Shown here one piece after another: positions 16,274 to 24,857 of a stretch of 64,000 nt of DNA. The DNA is taken from NCBI RefSeq assembly GCF_014931605.1, contig NZ_CP053382.1:3534001-3598000 (forward strand), read 5' to 3'. A program made the position numbers and the translations under genes. The notes beneath the pieces were generated by a model, which was not told where the DNA came from, ran no database searches, and saw only the letters and a list, made by a program, of their open reading frames with translations. The stretch is from Halomonas sp. MCCC 1A13316. GTDB taxonomy: Bacteria; Pseudomonadota; Gammaproteobacteria; Pseudomonadales; Halomonadaceae. How positions within the stretch are numbered: the stretch's first letter is position 1; every line of letters starts with the position of its first letter.

Positions 16274-17422
16274 ATGCTGACCCTGCTGAAGAATGCCCGC
16301 CTCTACGCTCCCCGTGCCATGGGGTTGTGCCACCTATTGATCGCCGATCGACGGATCGCCGCGGTGGTACCTGCCGACCAGGCACTACCCGCCGTGGGGC
16401 AAGCCATCACGGAGATCGACCTGGAGGGACGGCGCGTTATCCCCGGCCTGGTGGACCCGCTGGTTCATTTCATTGGCGGCGGCGGCGAGGGCGGCTTCGG
16501 CACGCGTACCGCCGAGCTGACGCTGGAGGCCGCGCTGGCCTCGGGCGTGACTACCCTGGTCGGCGCACTGGGCACTGACGCCCTGACCCGCACCCCGGCC
16601 AACCTGCTGGGCAAGGCGCGCGAACTGGCCGCGGGCGGCCTGACCACCTACTGCTATACCGGTTCCTACCAGCTACCGCCGGTGACGCTGACCGGCTCGG
16701 TGGGCAGCGACATTCTCTTCATTCCCGAATTCATCGGCGTGGGCGAGGTGGCGATCAGCGATCACCGCGGCTCGCAGCCCTCTGCCTTCGAGCTGGCTCG
16801 CCTGGCCTCGGAGGCCCGCACCGCCGGCATGCTGGCAGGCAAGTCCGGCATCGTCTTCATCCATACCGGCGACGCTCCTACCCGCCTGGAGCCGCTACGC
16901 GAGGCAGCCCGCGACAGCGCCATTCCCCTTGCGCAGTTCCTGCCCACTCACATCAACCGCACTCCGGAGCTGTTCGAGGACGGCCTGCGGTTCGCCAGAG
17001 AAGGCGGACGCATCGACTTCACCACCAGCACCACGCCGAAGTTGCTGGCGGGCGGCGAAGTGGCCGCCGCCGAGGCCGTGGCACGCGCCCTGCACGCCCG
17101 CGTCGAGCCATCGCGAATCACCTTGTCATCGGACGCCAACGCCTCGCTGCCCCGCTTCGATGCACAGCGCCGCTTTATCGGCCTCGAGCCCGGCCGACTG
17201 GCCAGCCTGTTCGGAGTCGTGGGGGAATGCGCCGAGGTTCACGGCATCGCCCTGGAAGAGGCGATCAGCGTCGCCAGCACCTACGCCGCCGACGCGCTCG
17301 GCCTCTCCGCCAAGGGCCGACTCGACCCCGGCTGCGATGCCGACCTGCTGGTGCTTGCCGAAGGCGAGTGGGACATCGACGAGGTCTGGGCACTGGGCCG
17401 GCGGGTGTATCGCAGAGATTGA
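16274..17422 (+). CDS. iadA: Isoaspartyl dipeptidase-like protein with an altered metal site
   Basis: A 382-residue amidohydrolase of the beta-aspartyl peptidase (M38) family. It follows IadA throughout: GLVD...HFIGGGGEGG, GTDALTRTPANLLGKAR, GEVAISDHRGSQPS, FIHTGD, LPTHINR, LSSDANAS. Candidate metal or catalytic residues present are H65, E158, H197, H226 and D287. However, the first His of the conserved HxH motif is replaced: residue 63 is Leu (CTG at 16460-16462), giving DPLVHF. Canonical enzymes use both His to hold the binuclear zinc, so activity may be changed or lost. It follows the amino acid transporter genes after a terminator, with GAGGAG as ribosome site. Confidence 0.82.
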   Translation: MLTLLKNARLYAPRAMGLCHLLIADRRIAAVVPADQALPAVGQAITEIDLEGRRVIPGLVDPLVHFIGGGGEGGFGTRTAELTLEAALASGVTTLVGALGTDALTRTPANLLGKARELAAGGLTTYCYTGSYQLPPVTLTGSVGSDILFIPEFIGVGEVAISDHRGSQPSAFELARLASEARTAGMLAGKSGIVFIHTGDAPTRLEPLREAARDSAIPLAQFLPTHINRTPELFEDGLRFAREGGRIDFTTSTTPKLLAGGEVAAAEAVARALHARVEPSRITLSSDANASLPRFDAQRRFIGLEPGRLASLFGVVGECAEVHGIALEEAISVASTYAADALGLSAKGRLDPGCDADLLVLAEGEWDIDEVWALGRRVYRRD

Positions 17423-17437
17423 GGAAACAAACCAGGT

Positions 17438-17893
17438 TCAGTGACCATGCGGCCCCGGTACGTGGCTGGTTTCGAAAGCCTCGGCTGGAAGCTCATGCGG
17501 CGTGGGCTGAGCCAGCTCCTGCAGGATGCCGCAGTGGCTGGAATCGGTCACACCGTTGCAGCGCGAGCGCAGCGTCACCAATGCCTGGCGCAGAGCCTGC
17601 AACTGCTCGATGCGGGTCTCGACGTGAGCCAGGTGGTCGTCGATCAGCCCGTTCACGGCATTGCAGGGCTGGCGCGGGTGATCGTGGTAGTCGAGCAGGG
17701 TACGGATCTCGTCCAGGGTCATGTCCAGCGTGCGGCAGTGGCGGATGAAGCGCAGCCGCTCGGCGTGGGGCTCAGCGTACAGCCGATAGTTGGCGCTGCT
17801 GCGGCCAGGCTCGGGCAAAAGCCCTTCGCGTTCGTAGTAGCGGATGGTTTCCACCGGGCAGCCCGTGCGGGTGGCCAGTTCACCGATTTTCAT
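17438..17893 (-). CDS. cadR: MerR-family Cd/Pb-responsive regulator
   Basis: A 151-residue MerR protein. The N-terminal winged helix IGELATRTGCPVETIRYYEREGLLP is followed by a dimerisation helix. The metal-binding Cys triad is present at C77, C112 and C121, the CadR/PbrR signature, with a His-rich tail (PGPHGH). On Cd(II), Pb(II) or Zn(II) binding it should untwist the promoter at 17912 and activate the efflux ATPase. I use the ATG at 17893 (GAGG upstream); a GTG two codons earlier is possible. It is divergent from its target. Confidence 0.92.
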   Translation of the reverse strand: MKIGELATRTGCPVETIRYYEREGLLPEPGRSSANYRLYAEPHAERLRFIRHCRTLDMTLDEIRTLLDYHDHPRQPCNAVNGLIDDHLAHVETRIEQLQALRQALVTLRSRCNGVTDSSHCGILQELAQPTPHELPAEAFETSHVPGPHGH

Positions 17894-17911
17894 GAACACC
17901 TCACAAGTCGC

Positions 17912-17942
17912 TTGACCCTGTAGTGGCTACAGGGTGTCTCAT
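17912..17942 (+). promoter_or_regulatory. MerR-type operator and long-spacer promoter of the metal efflux gene
   Basis: -35 TTGACC, a 19-nt spacer, -10 TCTCAT. The spacer holds a perfect dyad ACCCTGTAG-TGG-CTACAGGGT (17915-17935). An over-long spacer carrying a dyad is the hallmark of MerR-family promoters. Confidence 0.85.
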
Positions 17943-17972
17943 CAAGGTAGACCAATGACACGGAGTTCTACC

Positions 17973-20207
17973 ATGGCTGAACGATCCTGCTGCTCCGGCG
18001 GCGCCTGCAGCGTCGATACGTCCCCGGCCCCGACGAGGCCGAAGGAACCACAGCCAGGCGTCGATTCGCTGCGCTTGCGCATCGAAGCGATGTGCTGCCC
18101 CACCGAAGAGGGGCTGCTGCGCCGCGCACTGGAGGACATGCCGGGCATCGAGCGGCTCGACTTCGACCTGATCGGTCGCAGGCTCACCGTGCACCATCGG
18201 GATGTCGGCGAGGAGGTCATTCGGCGCCGCATAGCCGCTACCGGCATGACCGCCGAACGCGATGACCCGACCCAGCGCAACGCGCCGGCAGCCAGCGACG
18301 GGGAGCCATGGTGGAAGATCGGCGTTGCCGCCACGCTCGCCTTGGCCGCCGAGGCCAGCCACTGGCTGGAACTGGCCGAGCCCTGGCTAGCCGCCGCGCT
18401 GGCGCTGGCGGCCATCGCTCTGGTCGGCTTGCCCACGTGGAAAAAGGGCTTCATCGCCCTGCGCCACCGCACCCTCAACATTAACGCGCTGATGAGCGTG
18501 GCAGTGACTGGCGCGCTGCTGATCGGCCAGTGGGCCGAGGCGGCGATGGTGCTGGTACTGTTCACCCTGGCCGAGCGCATCGAGGCGCGCTCGTTGGGCC
18601 GGGCTCGCAATGCCATTCGCGAACTGCTCGACCTGGCACCGGCGAGCGCCAGCGTGCAACAGCCGGATGGCAGCTTCCGTTCCTTTCCGGCCGGTGAGGT
18701 CGCCGTCGACAGCCTGGTTCGCGTGCGCCCCGGTGAGCGCCTGGCGCTGGACGGCAGCGTCGCCGAGGGCCACCCGGCGCTGGACGAATCGCACATCACC
18801 GGCGAGAGCCTGCCGGTGGACAAGGCGCCGGGCGAGGCCGTGTTCGCCGGCAGCGTCAACCAGGGTAGCGAGTTCCTCTACCGGACCACCCGCGCAGCCA
18901 GCGACACCACCCTGGCCCGCATCATTCATACCGTTGAGCAGGCCCAATCCAGCCGCGCCCCTACCCAGCGCTTCATCGACCGCTTCGCCGCCGTCTATAC
19001 CCCGGCAGTGTTCGCCATTGCCCTGCTGGTCGCGCTTACTTGGCCGGTACTGTTCGGCATTGGCTGGCTCGAGGGCGTCTACCGTGCGCTGGTCCTGCTG
19101 GTGATCGCCTGCCCCTGCGCGCTAGTGATCTCCACTCCGGTGACCATCGTCAGTGGCCTTGCCGCCGCCGCACGCTCGGGCATCCTGATCAAAGGCGGCA
19201 ATGTACTCGAACAAGGCTATCGGCTGGCCACCATCGCCTTCGACAAGACCGGCACCCTGACCCAGGGCCGCCCCTCGCAGCGGGCCTGGCACCCGCTCGA
19301 CCCGACACGGGACGAACCTGCCCAAACCCGGCTGCGCAGCCTGGCAGCGGGGCTCGCCGGCCGCTCCTCGCATCCGGTGTCGGCAGCCTTGGCACGTGCC
19401 GCCGAGGCAGATGGCATCGTGCCGTTGGAAGTGAGCGAGGTGCAGGAACTGCCGGGCCGCGGCATGGTTGCCAGGCAGGGTGAGCATACTGTCTGGCTCG
19501 GTAACCGCCGACTGATGCAACAGTTCGCAACGATAGACAGCACGCTTGAGGCCCACCTGGCCGAACACGAGGCCCGCGGCGAGACCCTGGTGATTCTGGG
19601 CAAGGAGACCCGACCGCTGGCGCTGTTTGCCGTCGGTGACCCCCTGCGCGAAGAGAGCCGTGAGGCGGTCGAAGCGCTGCATCGCCTGGGCGTGAATACG
19701 CTGATGCTGAGTGGCGACAACCCGGCGAGCGTTGCCGCGGTGGCCGCCAAGGCCGGCATCGACAAGGCCCACGGCTCGCTGCTGCCGGAAGACAAACTGA
19801 CCATGATAGAGGCCCGCGCTCAGCAAGGTTCGGTGGGCATGGTAGGTGACGGCATCAACGATGCCCCGGCACTCGCCCGCGCCGACATCGGCTTCGCCAT
19901 GGGGGCTTTGGGCAGCGATGCCGCCATCGAGACAGCCGACGTGGCGCTGATGGACGACGACCCGCGGCGGCTGGCCGACTTCCTGCGCCTGTCGCGTCGC
20001 ACACGCAGCATCTTGATGCAGAACATCGCCATCGCTCTGGGTTTCAAGGTGGTCTTCATGGCGCTGGCCTTCAGCGGCCACGCCACCCTGTGGATGGCGG
20101 TATTTGCCGACATGGGTGCCAGCCTGCTGGTGGTGGCCAACGGCTTACGCCTGCTGCGCGTACGCAGCGTCCAGCAATCGGTCAACGCAGAACTCGTCGC
20201 ACCATGA
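17973..20207 (+). CDS. cadA: Cd/Zn/Pb-exporting P1B-type ATPase
   Basis: A 744-residue heavy-metal ATPase. The N-terminus has a Cys cluster (CCSGGACS) and a heavy-metal domain with MCCPTEE at residues 40-46, the form typical of Cd/Pb/Zn pumps rather than copper pumps. Then come the membrane helices, TGES actuator motif, transmembrane IACPCAL, phosphorylation site DKTGTLT, the HP motif GRSSHP, and the hinge GDGINDAPALA. It exports divalent soft metals from the cytosol. The ATG at 17973 has GGAG 8 nt upstream; alternatives at 17955 (ATG) and 17934 (GTG) are less likely, the last because it overlaps the operator. Regulation by the divergent cadR is directly visible in the operator. Confidence 0.92.
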   Translation: MAERSCCSGGACSVDTSPAPTRPKEPQPGVDSLRLRIEAMCCPTEEGLLRRALEDMPGIERLDFDLIGRRLTVHHRDVGEEVIRRRIAATGMTAERDDPTQRNAPAASDGEPWWKIGVAATLALAAEASHWLELAEPWLAAALALAAIALVGLPTWKKGFIALRHRTLNINALMSVAVTGALLIGQWAEAAMVLVLFTLAERIEARSLGRARNAIRELLDLAPASASVQQPDGSFRSFPAGEVAVDSLVRVRPGERLALDGSVAEGHPALDESHITGESLPVDKAPGEAVFAGSVNQGSEFLYRTTRAASDTTLARIIHTVEQAQSSRAPTQRFIDRFAAVYTPAVFAIALLVALTWPVLFGIGWLEGVYRALVLLVIACPCALVISTPVTIVSGLAAAARSGILIKGGNVLEQGYRLATIAFDKTGTLTQGRPSQRAWHPLDPTRDEPAQTRLRSLAAGLAGRSSHPVSAALARAAEADGIVPLEVSEVQELPGRGMVARQGEHTVWLGNRRLMQQFATIDSTLEAHLAEHEARGETLVILGKETRPLALFAVGDPLREESREAVEALHRLGVNTLMLSGDNPASVAAVAAKAGIDKAHGSLLPEDKLTMIEARAQQGSVGMVGDGINDAPALARADIGFAMGALGSDAAIETADVALMDDDPRRLADFLRLSRRTRSILMQNIAIALGFKVVFMALAFSGHATLWMAVFADMGASLLVVANGLRLLRVRSVQQSVNAELVAP

Positions 20208-21384
20208 AGGGCCCGAGCACTTCGAAGACCACGGTGGAAACCACGACGGCCGAGAGCAGCGTCGGTCCATGCGCGGGATAACGCTCCGACACCAGCAGCG
20301 CCATGCCCATGGCGATGCCTGCCTGGGGCGTCAGGGCCAGGCCGATATCACGCGGCAGCTGCACCTCCCGCGTTCGCACCAGACCGCCGCCGACCAGGCC
20401 GCCGAGGTAGCGTCCCAGCGCACGCAGCGCGATGTAGGCCAGGGTGAGCCACACGGCGCTACCTAGGTAACGCAGGTCGATACTTGCCCCCGAGAGAACG
20501 AAAAAGAAGATCAGGAAAGGCCACTCGATATGTTCGATCTCGTTGAACGAGCGAGTGTGATGACGGGAGAGATTGGCCACCAGCGCACCGGCGAGCATTG
20601 CCGCCAGCAGCGCCGACACCTCGAGCCACGCGGCCAGGCCGGCCAGCAACAGAATGAGCGCCAGCGCCTCGACCAGAGTCGGTTCGCCGGGCCGCAACCG
20701 CCCCGTCAACCAGGCGGCAGGAGCCCCTACAGCCGTGCCTAGCAGCACGGCCCCGCCCAGCTCCCAGAGCGATGGCAGCAATGCCCCACTACCATCGCCT
20801 GAGAGCTGCCATCCCAGCAGCGCCATTGCCAAGCCGAAAGTCAGGATGCCCCAGGCATCGTCGATGGCGACGATGCCCATCAACAACCGGGCAGGCAATC
20901 GCGTGTCGCTATTCTCGTGAATGACCTCGCGCACTTCAGCCGGATCGGTGGCCACCGAAATCGCTGCCAGGCTGACGGCAACCAGCAACGGGTAGCCCAG
21001 CAGCAACAGCCCTGCGCCAACCACCGCAACGCTCACCAGCAGGACGGCGAATGACAGTAGGAGGATCATCCGGCCGGTACGGCGCAGGCGCTCAAGGGTC
21101 AATTCGCCCCCCAACAGGAAAGCGACCATCACCAAGGCGACCTGGATCAGCGGCTCGCCGAGCCCCTCCAACGGACGCCCCCCTTCCAGGCCCATCCACA
21201 CCTGCTGAACGATGGCAACGCCCACGCCGACCAGCACCAGCAGCGAAATTCGCGGCAACCGGGTACGGCTGGCCACCGTGTCGGCAAGGATGCTGAGGCT
21301 CAGGATGAGGCCCAGCAGAATCAGGTTGGTGGTGGCGAGATCAAGGTGTCGGGTGGCTGCCTGCCAGGCTTCGCTTGCCGTCAT
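20182..21384 (-). CDS. Cation:proton antiporter (CPA2-type)
   Basis: A 400-residue membrane protein with about 12 hydrophobic segments. Family features are ISVATDPAEVREVI (unwound helix with T-D-P) and AIDDAWGILTFGLAM (adjacent Asp pair for ion/proton coupling). There is no C-terminal KTN nucleotide-binding domain, so it is a short Na+/H+ or K+/H+ exchanger. The ATG at 21384 is chosen; the frame runs upstream to 21630 without homology. It converges with the P-type ATPase gene, overlapping it by 26 bp. Confidence 0.85.
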   Translation of the reverse strand: MTASEAWQAATRHLDLATTNLILLGLILSLSILADTVASRTRLPRISLLVLVGVGVAIVQQVWMGLEGGRPLEGLGEPLIQVALVMVAFLLGGELTLERLRRTGRMILLLSFAVLLVSVAVVGAGLLLLGYPLLVAVSLAAISVATDPAEVREVIHENSDTRLPARLLMGIVAIDDAWGILTFGLAMALLGWQLSGDGSGALLPSLWELGGAVLLGTAVGAPAAWLTGRLRPGEPTLVEALALILLLAGLAAWLEVSALLAAMLAGALVANLSRHHTRSFNEIEHIEWPFLIFFFVLSGASIDLRYLGSAVWLTLAYIALRALGRYLGGLVGGGLVRTREVQLPRDIGLALTPQAGIAMGMALLVSERYPAHGPTLLSAVVVSTVVFEVLGPFMVRRVLR

Positions 21385-21555
21385 CTCCCTGCGCCTCCCT
21401 GTTTCACTCGAAAAAAACCGCGATGTGGCAGGAGTTAAGCGTATCCTCCTGCTCACAACAACGCGATTTCCGGCAGGCTTGTCGCTCAACGCACCGGCGT
21501 AAGAGAATCGATAGCTGGACGCCACGGCGAAACAACCAGACACAGGCAACAGCAC

Positions 21556-22812
21556 ATGAACCAGCTTACCCAGCACGCCGAGGTCGTCGTCATCGGTGCC
21601 GGCATCGTCGGCCTGGCCTGTGCCTGGCATCTGCAGCAGCAGGGCTTCGAGGTCACCCTGATGGACCCGGAACCGCCCGGCAGCGGAGCCTCGTCCGGCA
21701 ACGCCGGCACGCTCGCCAACTACGCCGTCGAACCCATTGCACAGCCTGCCTTATGGCGGCAGGCACCGATGTTGCTGCTGTCGCCCCAATCGCCGTTTCA
21801 CCTACGCTGGCAGCACTTGCCCAGGCTGGCCCCGTGGCTTTGGCGTTTTCTCAAGGCTTCCACCCCGCGCCGCGCCCAGCACGCCACCCAGATCCTGGGC
21901 GAGCTGCTCGCTCCCGCCGTCGAAGACTGGCAACAGGTGCTCGACGACCTGGAGGACAATGACGAGGGCGTTACCCTGTACCGACGAGGCGCGCTGTATT
22001 TCTATCGTAGCCCCAAGGGATGGCACGAAGCACAGCGCGACATTGCCGCCCGCGAGCGTTACGGCATCGTTCAGGAACGCCTTGACTCGCACGCCGTGGC
22101 GGCGCTGGAACCGGCGCTAGAGGGTCTGGCGAAAGGCGGCATCCTGTTTCCCGACGCCTGCCACCTGAGCGACCCGTTGACCCTGGCCCAGCGGCTGGCC
22201 GAAAGACTGCAGAGTCGCGGCGCACGACTGGTGCGTGCCAAGGCGCTCGGGCTCAAGGCATGTGACGGCGGTGTGCGTATCACGACCGACCACGAGCCCT
22301 GGCAGGCTGAGCGCGTGGTGGTTGCCACAGGCATCCGGTCGCAACCCCTGGCCCGCGATGGCGGCGATCGCATCCCGCTGGAAGCGGAGCGTGGCTACCA
22401 TCTGGAATTTCCCTCCGCCCGTGAGCTGGTCAGCCGCCCCTGCTGCCCGGTCGAGAACGCCTTCTACCTCACGCCGATGAAGGGCCGCCTGCGCATCGCC
22501 GGCACGGTCGAGCTGGGGCATCGCGACGATCCCGCCAATCCCGAACGACTCGACTACATCAGGCGCCATGCCGAGGCACTGTTCGGCCCGCTTGGCGAGC
22601 CCAGCCAGAGCTGGCTCGGCCTGCGTCCATCGCTGCCCGACTCGCTACCGGTGATCGGCCCCGCCTCCTCCCTGCCCGGCGTCAGCTACGCCTTCGGCCA
22701 CGGCCACCTGGGCCTGACCCTGGCCGCCACCACCGGCCGCCTGCTGGCGGCCAGCATCAAAGCCGAAGCACCCGACTGGCTCGCAGGCTGCGCGGCCAGT
22801 CGTTTTCGCTGA
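21556..22812 (+). CDS. FAD-dependent D-amino acid dehydrogenase-like oxidoreductase
   Basis: A 418-residue protein of the DadA/DAO family. The N-terminal FAD-binding motif is VVVIGAGIVGLACAWHLQQQG; GASSGNAGTLA follows, as in DadA; the C-terminus has LGLRPSLPDSLPVIGPASSLPGVSYAFGHGHLGLTLA, where DadA binds FAD and substrate. It should oxidatively deaminate a D-amino acid or an N-substituted amino acid, passing electrons to quinone. It is on the strand opposite the gamma-glutamyl operon and converges with it (19-nt gap), so it may be independent of that pathway. Confidence 0.82.
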   Translation: MNQLTQHAEVVVIGAGIVGLACAWHLQQQGFEVTLMDPEPPGSGASSGNAGTLANYAVEPIAQPALWRQAPMLLLSPQSPFHLRWQHLPRLAPWLWRFLKASTPRRAQHATQILGELLAPAVEDWQQVLDDLEDNDEGVTLYRRGALYFYRSPKGWHEAQRDIAARERYGIVQERLDSHAVAALEPALEGLAKGGILFPDACHLSDPLTLAQRLAERLQSRGARLVRAKALGLKACDGGVRITTDHEPWQAERVVVATGIRSQPLARDGGDRIPLEAERGYHLEFPSARELVSRPCCPVENAFYLTPMKGRLRIAGTVELGHRDDPANPERLDYIRRHAEALFGPLGEPSQSWLGLRPSLPDSLPVIGPASSLPGVSYAFGHGHLGLTLAATTGRLLAASIKAEAPDWLAGCAASRFR

Positions 22813-22831
22813 AAGCAGCAGGCGGTCAAGA

Positions 22832-23551
22832 TCAGTCGCGCAGCGCTATGGCCCGCTGCATGAAGTTGACGATCCAGCGCGCCATCAGCGTGTCGTCGAC
22901 TTCGGTGGAGAGCGAGCTCTGCCCTTCGCGCACTCGCTCATCGCCGACCAGCTCCCGGCGCAGGGCCATGAGGTCGCGCGAGTATTCCTTGGTGAATTCT
23001 GGGTGGCCCTGCACGCCGAGGAAGTGCTCGCCGATCTGCATCAGGTAATGGGGGCAGAAATCACTGCCGCCGACGACGGTGGCCTCGGGCGGCAGCGCCT
23101 CGATCTGGTCCTGGTGGCTGACCAGCAGATCGAGGCCCGGCTGCCAGGGCTCCATCCACTCGGCGCGTGACTGGATGCGGTTGAACGACATGCCTACGCC
23201 CCAGCCCCGGTCGCTCTTGATAACTTCACCGCCCAGTGCCTTGGCCATCAGTTGGTGGCCGAAGCAGATACCCACCAGCGGCTTGCCGGCCTCCCACAGT
23301 TCACGCACGAAGCCACACAGCGCCTCGACCCAGGGCAGCCCGTCGTTGACGCCATACTTCGAGCCGGTAGTCATCCAGGCATCGACGGCGTCGATGTCGT
23401 CGGGTATCTCGCCATCCAGGCAGCGCCAGACCTGGAACTCCAGCGTGGGGTCAACCCGCCGGAACAGGGCGGCGAACATTTCCGGATAGTTGCCGTGGGC
23501 CTCGCACAGTTCCGGCGCCACGTCATCGCACTGCAATAGCCCGATGCGCAT
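22832..23551 (-). CDS. Class I glutamine amidotransferase, probable gamma-glutamyl amide hydrolase
   Basis: A 239-residue stand-alone GATase1 domain. The triad is visible: nucleophile C96 in GICFGHQL, H183 and E185 in VQGHPEF. No synthetase domain is attached. As last gene of an operon with a glutamine-synthetase-like ligase and two dehydrogenases, it most likely hydrolyses the gamma-glutamyl product to glutamate plus free acid, the role PuuD plays in putrescine breakdown, though PuuD is longer and differs around the nucleophile. The ATG at 23551 has AAGGAG 8 nt upstream. The substrate (for example gamma-glutamyl-glycine) is inference from context. Confidence 0.8.
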   Translation of the reverse strand: MRIGLLQCDDVAPELCEAHGNYPEMFAALFRRVDPTLEFQVWRCLDGEIPDDIDAVDAWMTTGSKYGVNDGLPWVEALCGFVRELWEAGKPLVGICFGHQLMAKALGGEVIKSDRGWGVGMSFNRIQSRAEWMEPWQPGLDLLVSHQDQIEALPPEATVVGGSDFCPHYLMQIGEHFLGVQGHPEFTKEYSRDLMALRRELVGDERVREGQSSLSTEVDDTLMARWIVNFMQRAIALRD

Positions 23552-23656
23552 CGGTGAATCTCCTTTCATTGAACCTTCCCTGGACACCGGCCTGCCTGCC
23601 ACGGCATCGCCAGCAAAAAGACCCTTGGCTTCGTCTGTACGATTCGCGAACGAAGC

Positions 23657-24838
23657 CTAGAGGCGGCCTTCCACGGCGGCAACGAAAATACCGCGGTACT
23701 CGTCGGCGTCGAAGGCGACCGGATTGGTGCCCGACGAGGGGTCCGCCACAGCCATGCGTCCGACCTTCTCGGCTTGGCGCGTATCGATGCCCAGCTCGGC
23801 CAGGGTATGCGGAATACCGAGCCGTTCGCGCAGGCCCAACACCCAGTCGATCACCGCCGCCGTCCCCGGCTGCTCCAGGTTGAGATAGCGCCCCAGGCGC
23901 ACCATCGGCTCGCCGATGGCGCGCTCGTTGGCTCGCAGCACGTAGGGCATCAGCACCGCGTTCAAGGTTCCGTGGTGGGCGTCGTAAAGCGCCCCGAGCG
24001 GGTGCGCCAAGGCATGCATGGCACCCAGGCCACGCTGAAAGGCGGTCGCGCCCATGCTCGAGGCCACCAGCATGTTCATGCGTGCCTCGAGGTCTTGGCC
24101 GTCGCTGTAAGCGCGCTGCAGGTAGAGATCGATACGACGCATGCCCTCGACAGCGATGCCCTCGGCCATGGGGTGGTAGTTTGGCGAACACCACGCCTCC
24201 ATGCAGTGCGACAGCGCATCCATGCCGGTGGCGGCGGTGATCGCCGGCGGCAGCCCCACGGTGAGTTCGGGGTCGAGAATCACCGTAGCCGGAACCATGC
24301 CGGGGTGAAAGATAATGCGCTTGACGTGCTCCGCCTCGTCGGTGATTACCGAGGCACGCCCCACCTCCGAGCCGGTACCCGCGGTGGTGGGCACGGCGAC
24401 GATGGGAGCGATGGCCTGGGCGTCGGCATTCTTCCAGTTGTCGCCGATATCCTCCAGCGACCATAGCGATAGCCCCTCGCGCTGGTTGGCCATCAGCGCC
24501 ACAGCCTTGGCGGCGTCGAGCCCCGAGCCGCCGCCGAAGGCGATCACACCATCGTGGCTGCCGTTGCGGAAGGCCGTCATACCGTCGAGTACGTTGCGCC
24601 CGGTGGGGTTGCCCTTGACCTGGCTGAACACTGCAATGCGCAGGCCGGCCTCCTGGCACGCTTGTACGCACGCCTGCACCATCGGTAGCGCCGCCAGCCC
24701 CGGATCGGTGATCAGCAGCGGCGCGCCCATGCCCAGCGCCTTGCATGCCTCGGGCAGGTCGCGAATGCGCCCCACCCCGGTGAGAATGCTGGCGGGATAG
24801 TTCCAGCCCATGGTGAAGGATTTCATGTCGTGGCTCAT
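23657..24838 (-). CDS. Iron-containing (group III) alcohol dehydrogenase
   Basis: A 393-residue dehydrogenase. The NAD-binding loop is FGGGSGLDAAKA, and PTTAGTGSEVGRASVI follows. The metal site is visible as the Asp before LTVGLPP with the His residues of MDALSHCMEA, GAMHALAHPLGALYDAHHG. It oxidises a primary alcohol to an aldehyde using NAD. In this operon, between a ligase/ALDH pair and the amidotransferase, its likely substrate is a gamma-glutamylated amino alcohol. It starts 19 nt after the ALDH stop. Confidence 0.9.
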   Translation of the reverse strand: MSHDMKSFTMGWNYPASILTGVGRIRDLPEACKALGMGAPLLITDPGLAALPMVQACVQACQEAGLRIAVFSQVKGNPTGRNVLDGMTAFRNGSHDGVIAFGGGSGLDAAKAVALMANQREGLSLWSLEDIGDNWKNADAQAIAPIVAVPTTAGTGSEVGRASVITDEAEHVKRIIFHPGMVPATVILDPELTVGLPPAITAATGMDALSHCMEAWCSPNYHPMAEGIAVEGMRRIDLYLQRAYSDGQDLEARMNMLVASSMGATAFQRGLGAMHALAHPLGALYDAHHGTLNAVLMPYVLRANERAIGEPMVRLGRYLNLEQPGTAAVIDWVLGLRERLGIPHTLAELGIDTRQAEKVGRMAVADPSSGTNPVAFDADEYRGIFVAAVEGRL

Positions 24839-24857
24839 GGCGTTCTCCTGGACCAGC

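Noticed and set aside
23523..24746. A 407-codon ORF in the -1 frame over the Fe-ADH gene.
   Set aside because: It is an out-of-frame shadow of the dehydrogenase; residues are Arg/Gly/His-rich as expected from GC-rich shadows.
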